From: Fimenecus sp051881395
GTDB lineage: Bacteria; Bacillota; Clostridia; Oscillospirales; Acutalibacteraceae
NCBI GenBank assembly: GCA_051881395.1
Contig: JBJEPU010000216.1
Coordinates: forward strand, 1 to 24,244
Length of the DNA: 24,244 nt
Direction: 5' to 3'
Below are positions 8,787-15,755 of the stretch, one piece after another (position 1 is the first letter of the stretch; each line of letters opens with the position of its first letter). The notes beneath the pieces were generated by a model. The model made no database searches, was not told where the DNA came from, and saw nothing but the letters and a program-made list of their open reading frames with translations. The position numbers and the translations under genes were made by a program.

Positions 8787-8806
8787 TACTATGATCGCGT
8801 ATAGTA
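8787..8806. promoter_or_regulatory. Small dyad in the rny leader
   Basis: TACTAT-gatcgcgt-ATAGTA is an inverted repeat with 6-base arms, just downstream of the rny promoter on the minus strand. It could be an operator or chance; only the symmetry is visible. Confidence 0.3.
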
Positions 8807-8819
8807 CACTATCTTAGTT

Positions 8820-8848
8820 ATTTTATATCTTTTCGGTGTTTCTGTCAA
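8820..8848 (-). promoter_or_regulatory. Sigma-A-type promoter of rny
   Basis: On the minus strand a perfect TTGACA (8843-8848), a 17-base spacer and TAAAAT (8820-8825) lie about 100 bases before the rny start. Confidence 0.85.
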
Positions 8849-8897
8849 GAAAAAGACGAAACCGCCGCGGAAATTTTTGCACTTTTTATTAAAATGT

Positions 8898-8926
8898 GTA
8901 TATTTTTCCGCCGGTGCGGGCACACT
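8898..8926 (+). promoter_or_regulatory. Sigma-F/G-like forespore promoter of the spoIIQ-like gene
   Basis: GTATA (8898-8902), a 15-base spacer and GGGCACACT (8918-8926) fit the forespore pattern GTATA / GGNNANNNT. The GGAGGT ribosome binding site (8935-8940) and ATG (8949) follow directly. This agrees with sigma-F control of spoIIQ known in Bacillus and Clostridioides. No sigma-A promoter is evident on this strand. Confidence 0.6.
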
Positions 8927-8948
8927 TTCTCAACGGAGGTGTCAGAAA

Positions 8949-9668
8949 ATGTCTGAACGCAAAAAAGCCGAAAAGGGCTTCAAAAAACTCGGGAAACGCA
9001 CGGTTCTGCTGTATGCGGGGCTAGTGATTACTTTGTGCGCGACATTTGCCGTCGCCAAAAACGCCGCCGCATTCCGCTTGACGCCGAAAGAAGCAGACGA
9101 AACGCAAACCGCCGCGCCGAGCGCCAAATTCGACGCGTCGGATTTGGCGCCGTATACCCAATCGACGGAGACAACCGCCGCCACGCAGTCGCCCGCCGCC
9201 CCGACGCAGGCACAGCCCGACGAACAGGCGGTTGTCGCGCAAGAGGACGGTATTACGCGCACAGAGCACTTTTCCCTGCCGCTTTTGAGCGAGGTGGACA
9301 AACCGTTTTCAGGCGGGGATATGGTACAGTCCAAAACCATGGGGGATTGGCGCGTACACAACGGCGTGGATTTTCGCGGCACAGTCGGCGACCAGGTGCG
9401 CGCAGTCAACAACGGCGTGGTAAAAGCGGTGTATGACGATGTTTTGTGGGGCACGGTGGTGGAAATCGACCACGGCGACGGCCTTATTGCACGCTACTGC
9501 GGGCTCGGCAAGGGCAGTACCGCTTCGGTCGGCGACAAAGTGAAAATCAACGACCGCATCGGCAATTTGGGGAGTATTCCCGTCGAGTCGGCGGACGAGG
9601 TGCATTTGCATTTTGAAATGCACCAAGACGGCACCGCCGTGGACCCTATGCCGATATTGGAATCCTGA
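8949..9668 (+). CDS. SpoIIQ-like M23 (LytM-domain) membrane protein
   Basis: This 239-residue protein has a basic cytoplasmic head, one transmembrane helix (about 18-36), a Thr/Ala/Gln-rich spacer (about 50-95) and a C-terminal LytM/M23 domain. In the M23 domain the zinc ligands are present: His137 and Asp141 (HNGVD), and HLH at 219-221. The catalytic histidine normally found in a YxHL motif is replaced (YCGL, 183-186). That combination, the size, and the strings GDWRVHNGVDF and LWGTVVEIDHGDG point to SpoIIQ, the forespore protein that docks SpoIIIAH during engulfment. The forespore-type promoter supports this. The ATG at 8949 follows GGAGGT; an upstream start at 8877 would precede the promoter. 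A generic M23 peptidase is the alternative. Confidence 0.72.
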   Translation: MSERKKAEKGFKKLGKRTVLLYAGLVITLCATFAVAKNAAAFRLTPKEADETQTAAPSAKFDASDLAPYTQSTETTAATQSPAAPTQAQPDEQAVVAQEDGITRTEHFSLPLLSEVDKPFSGGDMVQSKTMGDWRVHNGVDFRGTVGDQVRAVNNGVVKAVYDDVLWGTVVEIDHGDGLIARYCGLGKGSTASVGDKVKINDRIGNLGSIPVESADEVHLHFEMHQDGTAVDPMPILES

Positions 9669-9745
9669 ATTTTGCTTCGTAAATTTTGCTTCGTAAATAT
9701 ACTTTGCAGATAATCTTTACAAATCCTCTCGATTGGAAATCTGTG
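9669..9745. repeat. Short direct repeat and TCGAGAGGATTTGTAAAG module (inverted copy)
   Basis: TTTTGCTTCGTAAA occurs twice in tandem right after the spoIIQ-like stop (9671-9699). The reverse complement of the module seen at 135 and 7062 follows (about 9698-9745). No hairpin terminator is visible immediately after the gene. Confidence 0.7.
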
Positions 9746-9762
9746 CAAATTGGGGTTTGTAT

Positions 9763-9853
9763 TTGTCATCCTGAGCGAAGCGAAGGATCTCAAACAGCAC
9801 CAAGTATAAAATGTGCGAAACGAGATTCTTCGCCTATCGGCTCAGAATGACAA
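9763..9853. repeat. Interspersed palindromic repeat, copy C (91 bp, inverted)
   Basis: The reverse complement of copy B at 6941 with only a few differences: left edge TTGTCATCCTGAGCG, right edge CTCAGAATGACAA. Confidence 0.9.
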
Positions 9854-9854
9854 T

Positions 9855-9926
9855 CGGGCGGATGAAGGCATCCGCCCCTACGCTCGTATTGCATTTTGTG
9901 TGTAGGGAACGGTCTTGACCGTTCCG
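9855..9926. repeat. Two GC hairpin modules with CTAC/GTAGGG edges
   Basis: CGGGCGGAT-gaaggc-ATCCGCCCCTAC lies at 9855-9881, and GTAGGGAACGGTC-TT-GACCGTTCCG at 9902-9926. They belong to the covarying hairpin class described in the findings. Confidence 0.8.
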
Positions 9927-9976
9927 AAATTCGCCTACATCCCCCAATTTTATCACATTACAATAAAAACCGGCAC

Positions 9977-10018
9977 AAAACACCCCGGCAAGCGGAACGC
10001 CGCCTGTCGGGGTGTTTT
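9977..10018. terminator. Bidirectional rho-independent terminator
   Basis: AAAACACCCCGGCA pairs with TGTCGGGGTGTTTT (one G-T pair), with an inner GCGG/CCGC helix; it is flanked by A-runs and T-runs on the two sides. It lies 16 bases beyond the ATPase stop on the minus strand and can also end plus-strand transcripts from the spoIIQ-like gene. Confidence 0.9.
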
Positions 10019-10033
10019 TATAACATTTGGATT

Positions 10034-12694
10034 TTATGCTTTCTTTGCCTTGTGCTTGCTATACAGTCGCTCAAAGAATTTGACAATTTCCACAAGCGGG
10101 ATAATGCTGACAGCCAACAACAGCGCGATACAATACTCTTTCAGGTCGATAAACTCAAACCCGAACGCATCGCGCAGGAACGGAATATAGATAACCGCCG
10201 TGGTGGTAATGAGCGAAGCGACAGTCGACAGCGCCAGGAATTTGTTTTGATGTCCAATCGTGAAAATCGAGCCCTTTTGCGAACGCATATTCAATGAGTG
10301 GAAAATCTCGCACATCGACATGGTCAAAAACGCCATGGTCATCCCGTCGGCACTGTTTGCGATTTCCCAAACGCCGGCTTCAAGGCGATGCCCGACAAAA
10401 TACGCCAAAATCGTCAGCACGGTGACGAGCAAGCCTTGGTAGGCAATATCGCCGCCGACGCCGCCTGCGAAAATGCCGTCCGTGGATTTACGCGGCGGGC
10501 GTTTCATCAGGTTTTTCTCGCCCTTTTCCATACTCAGCGCCAGTGCGGGGAAGCAGTCGGTCACCAGGTTAATCCACAACAGGTGCACCGGCTTCAAAAT
10601 CGTAAAGCCCAAAATATTGGCGAAGAAAATCGACATAACCTCGCTCAAATTGGACGCGAGCAGGAACTGAATGGATTTGCGGATATTGTCATAAATGCGT
10701 CTGCCCTCTTCGACGGCGGACACAATCGTGGCAAAGTTATCGTCTGCCAAAACCATATCGGCAACATTCTTCGTGACATCCGTACCCGTAATGCCCATGC
10801 CGACGCCGATGTCGGCGCTCTTAATGGACGGTGCGTCGTTGACGCCGTCGCCCGTCATCGCGGTAATCATGCCGCGCGAACGCCACGCATTGACAATGCG
10901 CACCTTGTGTTCGGGTTGCACACGCGCGTATACCGAATACTGTGTAACCTTTTCTTTGAAATCCTCGTCGGAAATCTCGTTGAGCTCCGCGCCGGTAATC
11001 GCCTCGGACGGGTCACTGATAATCCCCAGCTCCGTCGCAATGGCAACGGCAGTATCCTTGTGGTCGCCGGTAATCATAATCGGGCGAATGCCTGCCGAAC
11101 GGCACTCGGCAATCGCGTCTTTGACTTCGGGGCGCACAGGGTCAATCATACCGACCAAGCCGACAAACACCAAATCGTGTTCGAGCGCTTCGGGGCTTTG
11201 GTCCTCGGGGACGGTATCCAGCGTTTTAAAGCTACACGCAAGCACGCGCAGTGCACGGTCGGCGTATGCCTTGTTCTGCTGTAAAATTGCCGCACGGTCC
11301 GCCTCGGTCAAATCGGCCGGCGCACCGTTTTTGAGAATTTTCGTGCAGTTTTTGAGCACCTCATCGGGGGCACCCTTGGTAAACTGCAACACACCGTCGG
11401 CGGTTTTGTGCACCGTGGTCATCATTTTGCGCATCGAGTCAAACGGTGCTTCGCCGACGCGCGGTGCGGTTTTTAACAAATCGTTTTTATTGAGATTTAA
11501 CGAAAGTGCATACGCAACCAGCGCCGCCTCGGTCGGCTCGCCGACCAAATTGCCCTCACTGTCGATATTGACATCGGTGCAAAGCGCCATACCCTTTGCG
11601 AGCAGGGTTTCATCGTCGCCGTAATGCTCAACCACGGTCATTTTGTTTTGCGTAAGCGTACCGGTTTTATCCGAACAGATAATCTGCGCACAGCCGAGCG
11701 TTTCCACCGCGGTCAGCTTGCGGATAATCGCGTTTTTCTTCGACATCGTAGTCACGCCGATGGAAAGCACCACCGTCACGACCGCCGCCAAGCCCTCGGG
11801 AATTGCCGCAACCGCCAGCGATACCGCCAGCATAAACGAGTCGAGCAGGAATTCAAAGTTCGGGGTATTGCCGCCGACAAAGCAACGGACAATATCGAAG
11901 CCGAACATAAAGATACAAATGCCGAGCACCAAAAAGCTCAAAATCTTGCTCAACTGCGCCAGCTTCTTTTGCAGCGGCGTCTGCCCATCCTCGGCGGCCG
12001 CCAACGCACCGGCAATTTTGCCCATTTCGGTGTCCATACCCGTGGCGGTCACGACAGCGCGCCCGCGCCCGTACACCACCGACGAGCCCATATACATCAT
12101 ATTTTTGCGGTCGCCCAGCGGCACATCCTTTTGGTCGCCCAAGCCGATGGTCGACATGATTTTATTGACGGGGACGGACTCGCCCGTCAGCGCCGCCTCT
12201 TCGATTTTTAAACTCGCACATTCAATAATGCGCGCGTCGGCGGGTACCGCATCGCCCGCTTCGAGCAAAATGACATCACCGATGACCAAATCCTCGCTGT
12301 GGATTTCCACGACATTGCCGTCGCGCAGGACCTTTGAGGTCGCCGCCGCCATTTCCTGCAAGGCTTCAATCGCCTTTTCCGCCTTACTCTCCTGATACAC
12401 ACCGAGCACGGCGTTGATGATCACCACCGCCAAAATGATGACCACGTCGGTCGGGGCTTCGTGCTCCATAATGGAGGTAATCGCCGAAATGACCGCCGCG
12501 ACAATCAAAATGATAATCATCGGGTCTGTGAACTGCTCTAAAAATCTGCGCACGAGGGATTTCTTTTTGCCCTCCTGCAATTTGTTTTTGCCGTTTTCCG
12601 TAAGCCGCTTTTGTGCCTCGGCGGCAGTCAAGCCGTTTTCGGTGCTCTTGACTTCTGCAAAAACTTCTTCTGTGGAATGCAAATATTCTTGCAT
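10034..12694 (-). CDS. Cation-translocating P-type ATPase (Ca2+/Mn2+ type, PII)
   Basis: This 886-residue P-type ATPase should export a divalent cation across the membrane. Motifs include TGES in the actuator domain (170-173), the M4 string AAIPEGL (about 297-302), the phosphorylation site SDKTGTLTQNKM (Asp342), MTGDGVNDAPS in the P domain, ASNLSEV in M5 and NLVTD in M6. The M4-M6 set resembles SERCA/PMR1-type calcium pumps. A cation-ATPase N domain starts the protein, and a C-terminal six-helix domain ends with a Lys-rich tail. The ATG has an AAGGAGG site. It is a single-gene unit behind a yybP-ykoY riboswitch, so manganese export is the likely role, with calcium as a possible second substrate. 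Substrate choice is inference. Confidence 0.93.
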   Translation of the reverse strand: MQEYLHSTEEVFAEVKSTENGLTAAEAQKRLTENGKNKLQEGKKKSLVRRFLEQFTDPMIIILIVAAVISAITSIMEHEAPTDVVIILAVVIINAVLGVYQESKAEKAIEALQEMAAATSKVLRDGNVVEIHSEDLVIGDVILLEAGDAVPADARIIECASLKIEEAALTGESVPVNKIMSTIGLGDQKDVPLGDRKNMMYMGSSVVYGRGRAVVTATGMDTEMGKIAGALAAAEDGQTPLQKKLAQLSKILSFLVLGICIFMFGFDIVRCFVGGNTPNFEFLLDSFMLAVSLAVAAIPEGLAAVVTVVLSIGVTTMSKKNAIIRKLTAVETLGCAQIICSDKTGTLTQNKMTVVEHYGDDETLLAKGMALCTDVNIDSEGNLVGEPTEAALVAYALSLNLNKNDLLKTAPRVGEAPFDSMRKMMTTVHKTADGVLQFTKGAPDEVLKNCTKILKNGAPADLTEADRAAILQQNKAYADRALRVLACSFKTLDTVPEDQSPEALEHDLVFVGLVGMIDPVRPEVKDAIAECRSAGIRPIMITGDHKDTAVAIATELGIISDPSEAITGAELNEISDEDFKEKVTQYSVYARVQPEHKVRIVNAWRSRGMITAMTGDGVNDAPSIKSADIGVGMGITGTDVTKNVADMVLADDNFATIVSAVEEGRRIYDNIRKSIQFLLASNLSEVMSIFFANILGFTILKPVHLLWINLVTDCFPALALSMEKGEKNLMKRPPRKSTDGIFAGGVGGDIAYQGLLVTVLTILAYFVGHRLEAGVWEIANSADGMTMAFLTMSMCEIFHSLNMRSQKGSIFTIGHQNKFLALSTVASLITTTAVIYIPFLRDAFGFEFIDLKEYCIALLLAVSIIPLVEIVKFFERLYSKHKAKKA

Positions 12695-12727
12695 ACCGTT
12701 TGCCTCCTTGTTTTCTTTTTTTCTAAG

Positions 12728-12770
12728 AAAAAAGACCTTGCGGCAGAACCGTACATTCTGCCGAAGGTCT
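12728..12770 (-). terminator. Riboswitch-controlled intrinsic terminator
   Basis: AGACCUUCGGCAGAA and UUCUGCCGCAAGGUCU form a stem of about 15 pairs with one bulge and a 7-base loop, followed by a U-run. Its left arm shares ACCUUC with the 3' strand of aptamer helix P1, so helix P1 and the terminator exclude each other. Confidence 0.9.
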
Positions 12771-12860
12771 GGCTACCTAATCACGCGGGATTTTAGGCTC
12801 GATGACCAGCCGTATACGGCATGTATGTTGACCATCGAGTAAAAGCTACTCCCCTTCTGC
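12763..12860 (-). ncRNA. yybP-ykoY manganese riboswitch
   Basis: Read on the minus strand, the leader has GAAGGGGAGUAGC at its 5' side, GUCAACAUACAU in the middle and GCCAGACCUUC at the 3' side, the recognisable conserved blocks of the yybP-ykoY aptamer. GAAGG (12853-12857) and CCUUC (12763-12767) close helix P1. Two internal arms are visible: CUCGAUG/CAUCGAG, and GCCUAA/UUAGGU. Mn2+ binding in this class stabilises P1; here that would disrupt the overlapping terminator and turn the ATPase gene on. An upstream CCUUGCGGC segment offers an extra antiterminator pairing (see findings). Confidence 0.92.
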
Positions 12861-12896
12861 GGGCAAAAGCGCCGCAAGGATATTTTTCCAAGAAGC

Positions 12897-12925
12897 AGTA
12901 TACCACTGTAATCAACACTTGTCAA
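12897..12925 (-). promoter_or_regulatory. Sigma-A-type promoter of the riboswitch-ATPase unit
   Basis: On the minus strand a perfect TTGACA (12920-12925), a 17-base spacer and TATACT (12897-12902). The -35 box overlaps the last codons of the preceding DUF4015-type gene. Transcription should begin near 12890, leaving about 30 bases before the aptamer. Confidence 0.87.
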
Positions 12926-14103
12926 GTATCTTTTTGCGGAAACAGGATATAGTTCAGTATACCCGCATTTTGCGCGGCAGATACCTGTTCGGGCGTGTCC
13001 GCAACTGCAAACAGCGCCTTGGTTTGATAATTTTCCGCCAAACGGTCTTCCAAAAGGGCGCACGCTGTCGGCACATACTGCTGTGCCTCTAAGCCTGCGG
13101 TATAGGTAACATCGCCGATTACCGTGCCGTCCGAAAGGTTCTGTGTACGCATATCCACAGCGCTGTATTCGGCGGCACTGTCGAAAATCCCGCCGCCGTA
13201 CAGAGACGCACTGCCCGAAAGCGCCGCCGACAGCGGCATATTTACCGCCAACGGCACATCGCCCGCGACTGCCGCCGCTTGTTCAATAAAATCGTGTAAA
13301 ATCGCGTTGCGGCTGAAAATACTTTCCGCCTCGCCCGGGAAATACGCGCGGTCGATATAGCGGCTTTCGGGGAACGAAACCCCGTCCAGCAATATCATAT
13401 CCGCGCCGAACGCCACCGCTTCGTTGATTACCTGCAAAAGATAGGTGCGCGCCGTTTCGGAATACGGGTTGAGCCACGGGTTGCCGCCGTTGCGGGCGCT
13501 GTCATCCAGCCAAACGGTCACGCCGTCCGCTTCCGTGACAGCCGCGCCCGGCAAATTCGCCGCCGCAACGGGGTCTTGAAAGCAATACACGCGCAAAATG
13601 ATTTTATAGCCGCCTGCTTTTAAGCGCGCAACGGTATCTGCCGCCGGCGTCACGGGGGCAACTGCCGCGCCGATTTCCGCCGCCGTACTGCCGTCCGCGG
13701 CGGTGCAAAGCTGTCCGCTTGCGTCTTTAAAATCCACCAGCACCGCATTTGCCGACTGCGCGGACAGCGTGCTTTGGAACAAATCAAACGCAATCCCGCC
13801 GCCGAGCTCGTCGCCGTTCATATACACCGCCTGCCACTGCGCGGCGGCGCCGTCTGCCGTGGCGGTATTGTCGCGCAGGGGGCGCTTGGACAGCATAAAC
13901 ACCACCGACGCAACCGAAAACACGGCAAAAAAAGCCAACACCAAACTAACCGCATACAAAATGGTATTGTTGCGCTCTTTTTTGCGGCGCGCGCGGCTTT
14001 CGCCGATGGCATATTTCGTGCCCGTGCGCCGCCCCGGATAATTTTTAGAGAACGGATAATAGCTTTTTTTCCGTGGCTTTACCGTTTTGTTGGTTTGAAA
14101 CAT
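12922..14103 (-). CDS. Membrane-anchored DUF4015-type putative glycoside hydrolase
   Basis: This 393-residue protein has a very basic cytoplasmic N terminus (about 1-45), one transmembrane helix (about 47-72) and an extracytoplasmic TIM-barrel-like domain. The domain has the DUF4015 pattern: an early strand with VLVDFKDASG (121-130), IILRVYCFQDP, WLNPYS (210-215) and LLDGVSFPE (238-246) where family members have a QFDYVRFP-like string. The family is annotated as putative glycoside hydrolase, but no activity can be read from sequence. It begins 30 bases after the RnfA-like stop in the same direction, so it is probably the last gene of that operon. A role in envelope polysaccharide processing is possible but unproven. 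Confidence 0.72.
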   Translation of the reverse strand: MFQTNKTVKPRKKSYYPFSKNYPGRRTGTKYAIGESRARRKKERNNTILYAVSLVLAFFAVFSVASVVFMLSKRPLRDNTATADGAAAQWQAVYMNGDELGGGIAFDLFQSTLSAQSANAVLVDFKDASGQLCTAADGSTAAEIGAAVAPVTPAADTVARLKAGGYKIILRVYCFQDPVAAANLPGAAVTEADGVTVWLDDSARNGGNPWLNPYSETARTYLLQVINEAVAFGADMILLDGVSFPESRYIDRAYFPGEAESIFSRNAILHDFIEQAAAVAGDVPLAVNMPLSAALSGSASLYGGGIFDSAAEYSAVDMRTQNLSDGTVIGDVTYTAGLEAQQYVPTACALLEDRLAENYQTKALFAVADTPEQVSAAQNAGILNYILFPQKDT

Positions 14104-14133
14104 GGTCTTCTCTTTTCCGACAAGGTTGCAATT

Positions 14134-14727
14134 TTACACCCCGAGCCCTCTGCCCGTCAGCCCCGTAAAGGCAAGGGACAAAACGGCGGTGTAAATGAAA
14201 ATCGCGGGCGTGCCTTTAAACGCTTCGGGGATACTTTCGTTTTTGTCTATGGCGCGCAGGCCGAAATTGATAAGCAACACGGCGATAATGAACGCCGCCC
14301 CCGCACCTATTCCTGCACCGATGGCCTCAAACACACCGAACGCCGCGCGGTAATTGATAAACGGCACGGCAAGCACCAGCGTATTAAACGCGGCTATCCC
14401 CAAACGCCGCACGGTGCGCGGTTTGGCTTTGACAATATACAAAACGAACAGCAGTGTAATCAGATACACCACCGCAAGCACGCCGACAAAAATCAGCGCG
14501 TGCCAAAACACATTTAAGGCGTGTACGGCGGGAATTTGCTCGAATAAAACGCAAAACAACGACACCGCCGTCGATAAATAGATAATGAAAAAACTCAACG
14601 GGTACAGCTGTTTCGGCTTTGCCGCCATACGGATTGCCTCATCTGCACCGTAGCCGCCCGAAAAAATCAGGTTTTGGAACAGGCAGGCATACATTGCCGC
14701 CGAAAATAAACTGCCGAGAATACTCAT
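14134..14727 (-). CDS. RnfA-like integral membrane protein lacking the Fe-S cysteines
   Basis: This 197-residue protein with about six transmembrane helices resembles RnfA/RsxA (about 193 residues). It shares an early QNLIF string (NNFVL in RsxA), RRLGI..FNTLVLAVPFIN (109-125) and a C-terminal PEAFKGTPAIFIYTAVLSLAFTGLTG that tracks the RnfA end closely. In canonical RnfA the cysteines in LGLCP and TNCAV bind half of an intramembrane [2Fe-2S] cluster. Here the matching positions are near Ala28/Asp29 and Thr116, so the cluster should not form. The ATG overlaps the RnfE-like stop (ATGA), so translation is coupled. Membership of the RnfA/E superfamily is fairly sure; canonical electron transfer is doubtful. 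Confidence 0.82.
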   Translation of the reverse strand: MSILGSLFSAAMYACLFQNLIFSGGYGADEAIRMAAKPKQLYPLSFFIIYLSTAVSLFCVLFEQIPAVHALNVFWHALIFVGVLAVVYLITLLFVLYIVKAKPRTVRRLGIAAFNTLVLAVPFINYRAAFGVFEAIGAGIGAGAAFIIAVLLINFGLRAIDKNESIPEAFKGTPAIFIYTAVLSLAFTGLTGRGLGV

Positions 14728-15755
14728 TCGTCGCTCGCCTCCTGTTCCTCTGCCGACGGTGCAGGCTCCGGTTCTGCCGCAGGTGTTTCGGCAGTGTCCT
14801 GCTGTTTTTGTTTATACAAATCCAACTCCGTCAGCATTTCGTCAAAGTCGGACAAATAATCCTCGCGGGGTTCACGGCGCGGACGCGTCGGTACCGCTTC
14901 GCCGTCTGCGGGCGGTGCGTCTGTCTGCAAGAGCACAGAGCTTGCGTTACCCTTCGTCGTTTTTTCCGCTTTCCGTTTTACCTTCTTCGGCGCTTTTGCT
15001 TTTTTCGCCTTTGTCGGCTTTTCGGGCGCGTCTTGCCCCGTCGCGTCCGCTTCCTCATACGGGTTAAAATCCGCGTCCAAAAGCGATTTCAAACTGCCGA
15101 TGTGCGACTGCGAAATTTCTTTCATCGAAAACGCCTGTTCGGGGTGGGCGTCGGGCGATTTTTTGCGCAATATGCCCTTGACTGCCGCCGCGAAAAAGCC
15201 GAGCAATAAAAACCCGCCGAACGGCATTAAAAATCCTTTTAACTGTATGGGCAACTCCAAATCCCAGGAGTATACCGTGCCACTGCCGAAAATCTCGCGC
15301 AGCAGCCCGACAATCAGCGCAACGAACGCATACCCCGCCGCCGCGGCAACCGCGTCCGCGAAGGTGCTTTTTAAGGTGTTTTTCACCGCAAAGCGTTCAC
15401 AATGAAGCGCGACGAGAGAATTGACCGCCAAAAGCGGCAAAAAAATGCCCGCCGCATTCGCCTCGTTCGGGGTGAAGCGCTCAAAGAACATAAAAAACGG
15501 AATATTGATACCCACGCCCAATGCGGCATAAATCACCATACGAAAATGGCTCGGTACTTTTTTAAGCGCCAAGCAGGCAAACAGCTCAATCAGCACCAAT
15601 TCGGCGCACGAGACCGCCGCAAGCATAATCGCCGATTTCAAAGAAACCGCCATTGCCGCTACGGGCGCTACGCCGACCGCCTCAAACAAAACGGGATTTT
15701 TGTAAAGCGCACTGTCGCGCACGCTTTGCAAAAAGGATTTTTCGCCGTTACGCAT
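14724..15755 (-). CDS. RnfE-like integral membrane protein with long charged C-terminal tail, lacking Fe-S cysteines
   Basis: The first 200 of 343 residues resemble RnfE/RsxE: LYKNPVLFEAVGVAPV (17-32), GIFLPLLAVNSLVAL (103-117), LLREIFGSGT (151-160), and a final FGGFLLLGF helix. The cysteines expected in LGLCP and TNC are Ala30 and Ser113. Residues 200-343 form a tail absent from typical RnfE: a helical segment, a Lys/Ala-rich stretch (about 229-250), an acidic EDYLSDFDEML segment and a Pro/Glu end. I chose the ATG at 15755, which overlaps the RnfD-like stop by 8 bases and follows a GGGGGTGG site. An in-frame start at 15881 would add residues that only read through the upstream gene. Confidence 0.82.
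   Translation of the reverse strand: MRNGEKSFLQSVRDSALYKNPVLFEAVGVAPVAAMAVSLKSAIMLAAVSCAELVLIELFACLALKKVPSHFRMVIYAALGVGINIPFFMFFERFTPNEANAAGIFLPLLAVNSLVALHCERFAVKNTLKSTFADAVAAAAGYAFVALIVGLLREIFGSGTVYSWDLELPIQLKGFLMPFGGFLLLGFFAAAVKGILRKKSPDAHPEQAFSMKEISQSHIGSLKSLLDADFNPYEEADATGQDAPEKPTKAKKAKAPKKVKRKAEKTTKGNASSVLLQTDAPPADGEAVPTRPRREPREDYLSDFDEMLTELDLYKQKQQDTAETPAAEPEPAPSAEEQEASDE

Noticed and set aside
8877..8948. N-terminal extension of the spoIIQ-like gene
   Set aside because: It would start upstream of the forespore-type promoter; GGAGGT directly precedes the ATG at 8949.
10298..11284. Long plus-strand reading frame opposite the P-type ATPase, and similar ones at 10695-11624 and 11643-12395
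   Set aside because: They are antisense shadows caused by the codon pattern of the real gene; they lack family motifs and have poor ribosome sites.
14619..15209. Plus-strand frame rich in Arg/Phe/Leu opposite the RnfE-like gene
   Set aside because: Low-complexity antisense of the tail region; the minus-strand frame has the family similarity.
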